From contig NZ_BIMF01000001.1 of NCBI RefSeq assembly GCF_004000945.1, positions 558,001 through 622,000 on the forward strand: DNA of 64,000 nt, written 5' to 3'. Both the position numbers and the translations under genes were made by a program. Origin of the DNA: Paenibacillus lautus NBRC 15380 (GTDB taxonomy: Bacteria > Bacillota > Bacilli > Paenibacillales > Paenibacillaceae). The notes under the pieces were generated by a model that had not been told where the DNA came from, did not search any database, and saw nothing but the letters and a program-made list of their open reading frames with translations. Shown one piece after another: positions 63,486 through 64,000 of this stretch (positions are counted from its first letter, which is position 1; the number at the start of each line of letters is the position of its first letter).

Positions 63486-64000
63486 TCACTTTGTTAATAG
63501 AACCCCAGTATCTTTATGGAAAAATAATGCTTTGTTCATATCCACTGCGACAGCGGTTCTCATTCCATCGTCAAAGTGATAGCGTGGGTGGGCACGGGCA
63601 ACTAGATATTTCTCGAGACCAATATTCATATGGTAGTAACGGTCAGATCCAACAAATTCACTTATTTCCATCGTTCCGTTAATAATTGATTGTGGATACG
63701 CTTCCAACATAATTTCCTCAAAGCTAATGTTTTCTGGACGCATTCCGATAATGATTCCCCGGTCTACAAGATTCATCTGTCTAATCGTGTGAGCTTGCTT
63801 CTCTGTGAGCCTGAGCCCGAAGCGCTTCGTATGGAATTCAAGGAATCCATCACGCTCTTCGATTTTACCGGTCACAAAATTCATCGGCGGATTCCCAATA
63901 AAGTTAGCTACGAACAGATTAGCAGGTTCATTATAAATGACCTCTGGCGTATCTACCTGTTGAACAATCCCCTTCTCCATAACCACAATACGGTCGCCCA
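63486..64000 (-). CDS. Sugar ABC transporter ATPase (MsmX/UgpC type), N-terminus cut by window edge
   Basis: Frame open from the right edge; visible part starts [20 protein letters not shown], the region after the switch His, and continues [20 protein letters not shown] and the TOBE/OB regulatory domain ([15 protein letters not shown]). Walker A, signature and Walker B lie outside the window. MsmX-type ATPases serve several carbohydrate importers, so this one could energise the permeases of both loci. Confidence 0.88.
   Translation of the reverse strand, partial: GDRIVVMEKGIVQQVDTPEVIYNEPANLFVANFIGNPPMNFVTGKIEERDGFLEFHTKRFGLRLTEKQAHTIRQMNLVDRGIIIGMRPENISFEEIMLEAYPQSIINGTMEISEFVGSDRYYHMNIGLEKYLVARAHPRYHFDDGMRTAVAVDMNKALFFHKDTGVLLTK

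Overview
The window reads as the chromosome of a Gram-positive, soil- or plant-associated bacterium of the Paenibacillus type. Reasons are the SD-rich ribosome binding sites, the use of GTG and TTG starts, the many lipoproteins with lipobox signals, the very large carbohydrate ABC-transporter loci, AraC and LacI regulators, and WXG-type polymorphic toxins. No rRNA, tRNA, CRISPR array, intact insertion sequence or origin was recognised.

1-18 kb (all minus strand): an 11-gene glycan utilisation locus read from a clear sigma-A-type promoter near 16.85 kb, with a LacI regulator just upstream. Order of transcription: lipoprotein solute-binding protein; very long solute-binding protein with two beta-sandwich regions; two permeases; NHL/TPR membrane-anchored protein; Yip1-like membrane protein; DUF5696-like secreted protein; two more permeases; GH30; GH35 (cut by the left edge). 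The enzymes suggest beta-galactan or arabinogalactan side chains. The same 16-bp palindrome type (ATGAAA-N4-TTTCAT) lies at the main promoter and before the GH35 gene.

18-29 kb: mixed genes. A Cu/Zn superoxide dismutase with an N-terminal stalk domain, an NlpC/P60 hydrolase, a degraded CgeB-like gene, a lipoprotein, guanine deaminase plus purine permease, a DUF6157-like protein, an AraC regulator, a membrane protein, an SMI1/KNR4-like gene broken by two in-frame stops, and another lipoprotein.

29-35 kb: a six-gene plus-strand organosulfur operon (permease, ATPase, DszB-like desulfinase, signal-less binding-protein-like protein, SsuD-like monooxygenase, lipoprotein binding protein), with a promoter and a terminator-like hairpin in its leader. 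35-38 kb: GH42 beta-galactosidase divergent from an AraC regulator.

38-45 kb: a low-GC polymorphic-toxin island on the minus strand. It has two WXG-type toxins each followed by a candidate immunity gene, an orphan C-terminal toxin cassette with its own immunity-like gene, a MazEF pair, a MazG-like gene, and fragments of DUF3320 and PLD-type helicases. A second superoxide dismutase copy lies at 45.7-46.5 kb.

46.8-64 kb (minus strand): a second glycan locus that repeats the core of the first: ATPase (cut by the right edge), long solute-binding protein, two permeases, NHL-TPR-Yip1 as ONE fused protein, DUF5696-like protein, two permeases, a solute-binding lipoprotein with an apparent frameshift, AraC regulator, another solute-binding lipoprotein and a GH16 enzyme without a signal peptide. 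The recurrence of this module, and the split/fused arrangement of NHL-TPR and Yip1, is the strongest candidate for an undescribed system here: a double ABC importer with dedicated surface components.
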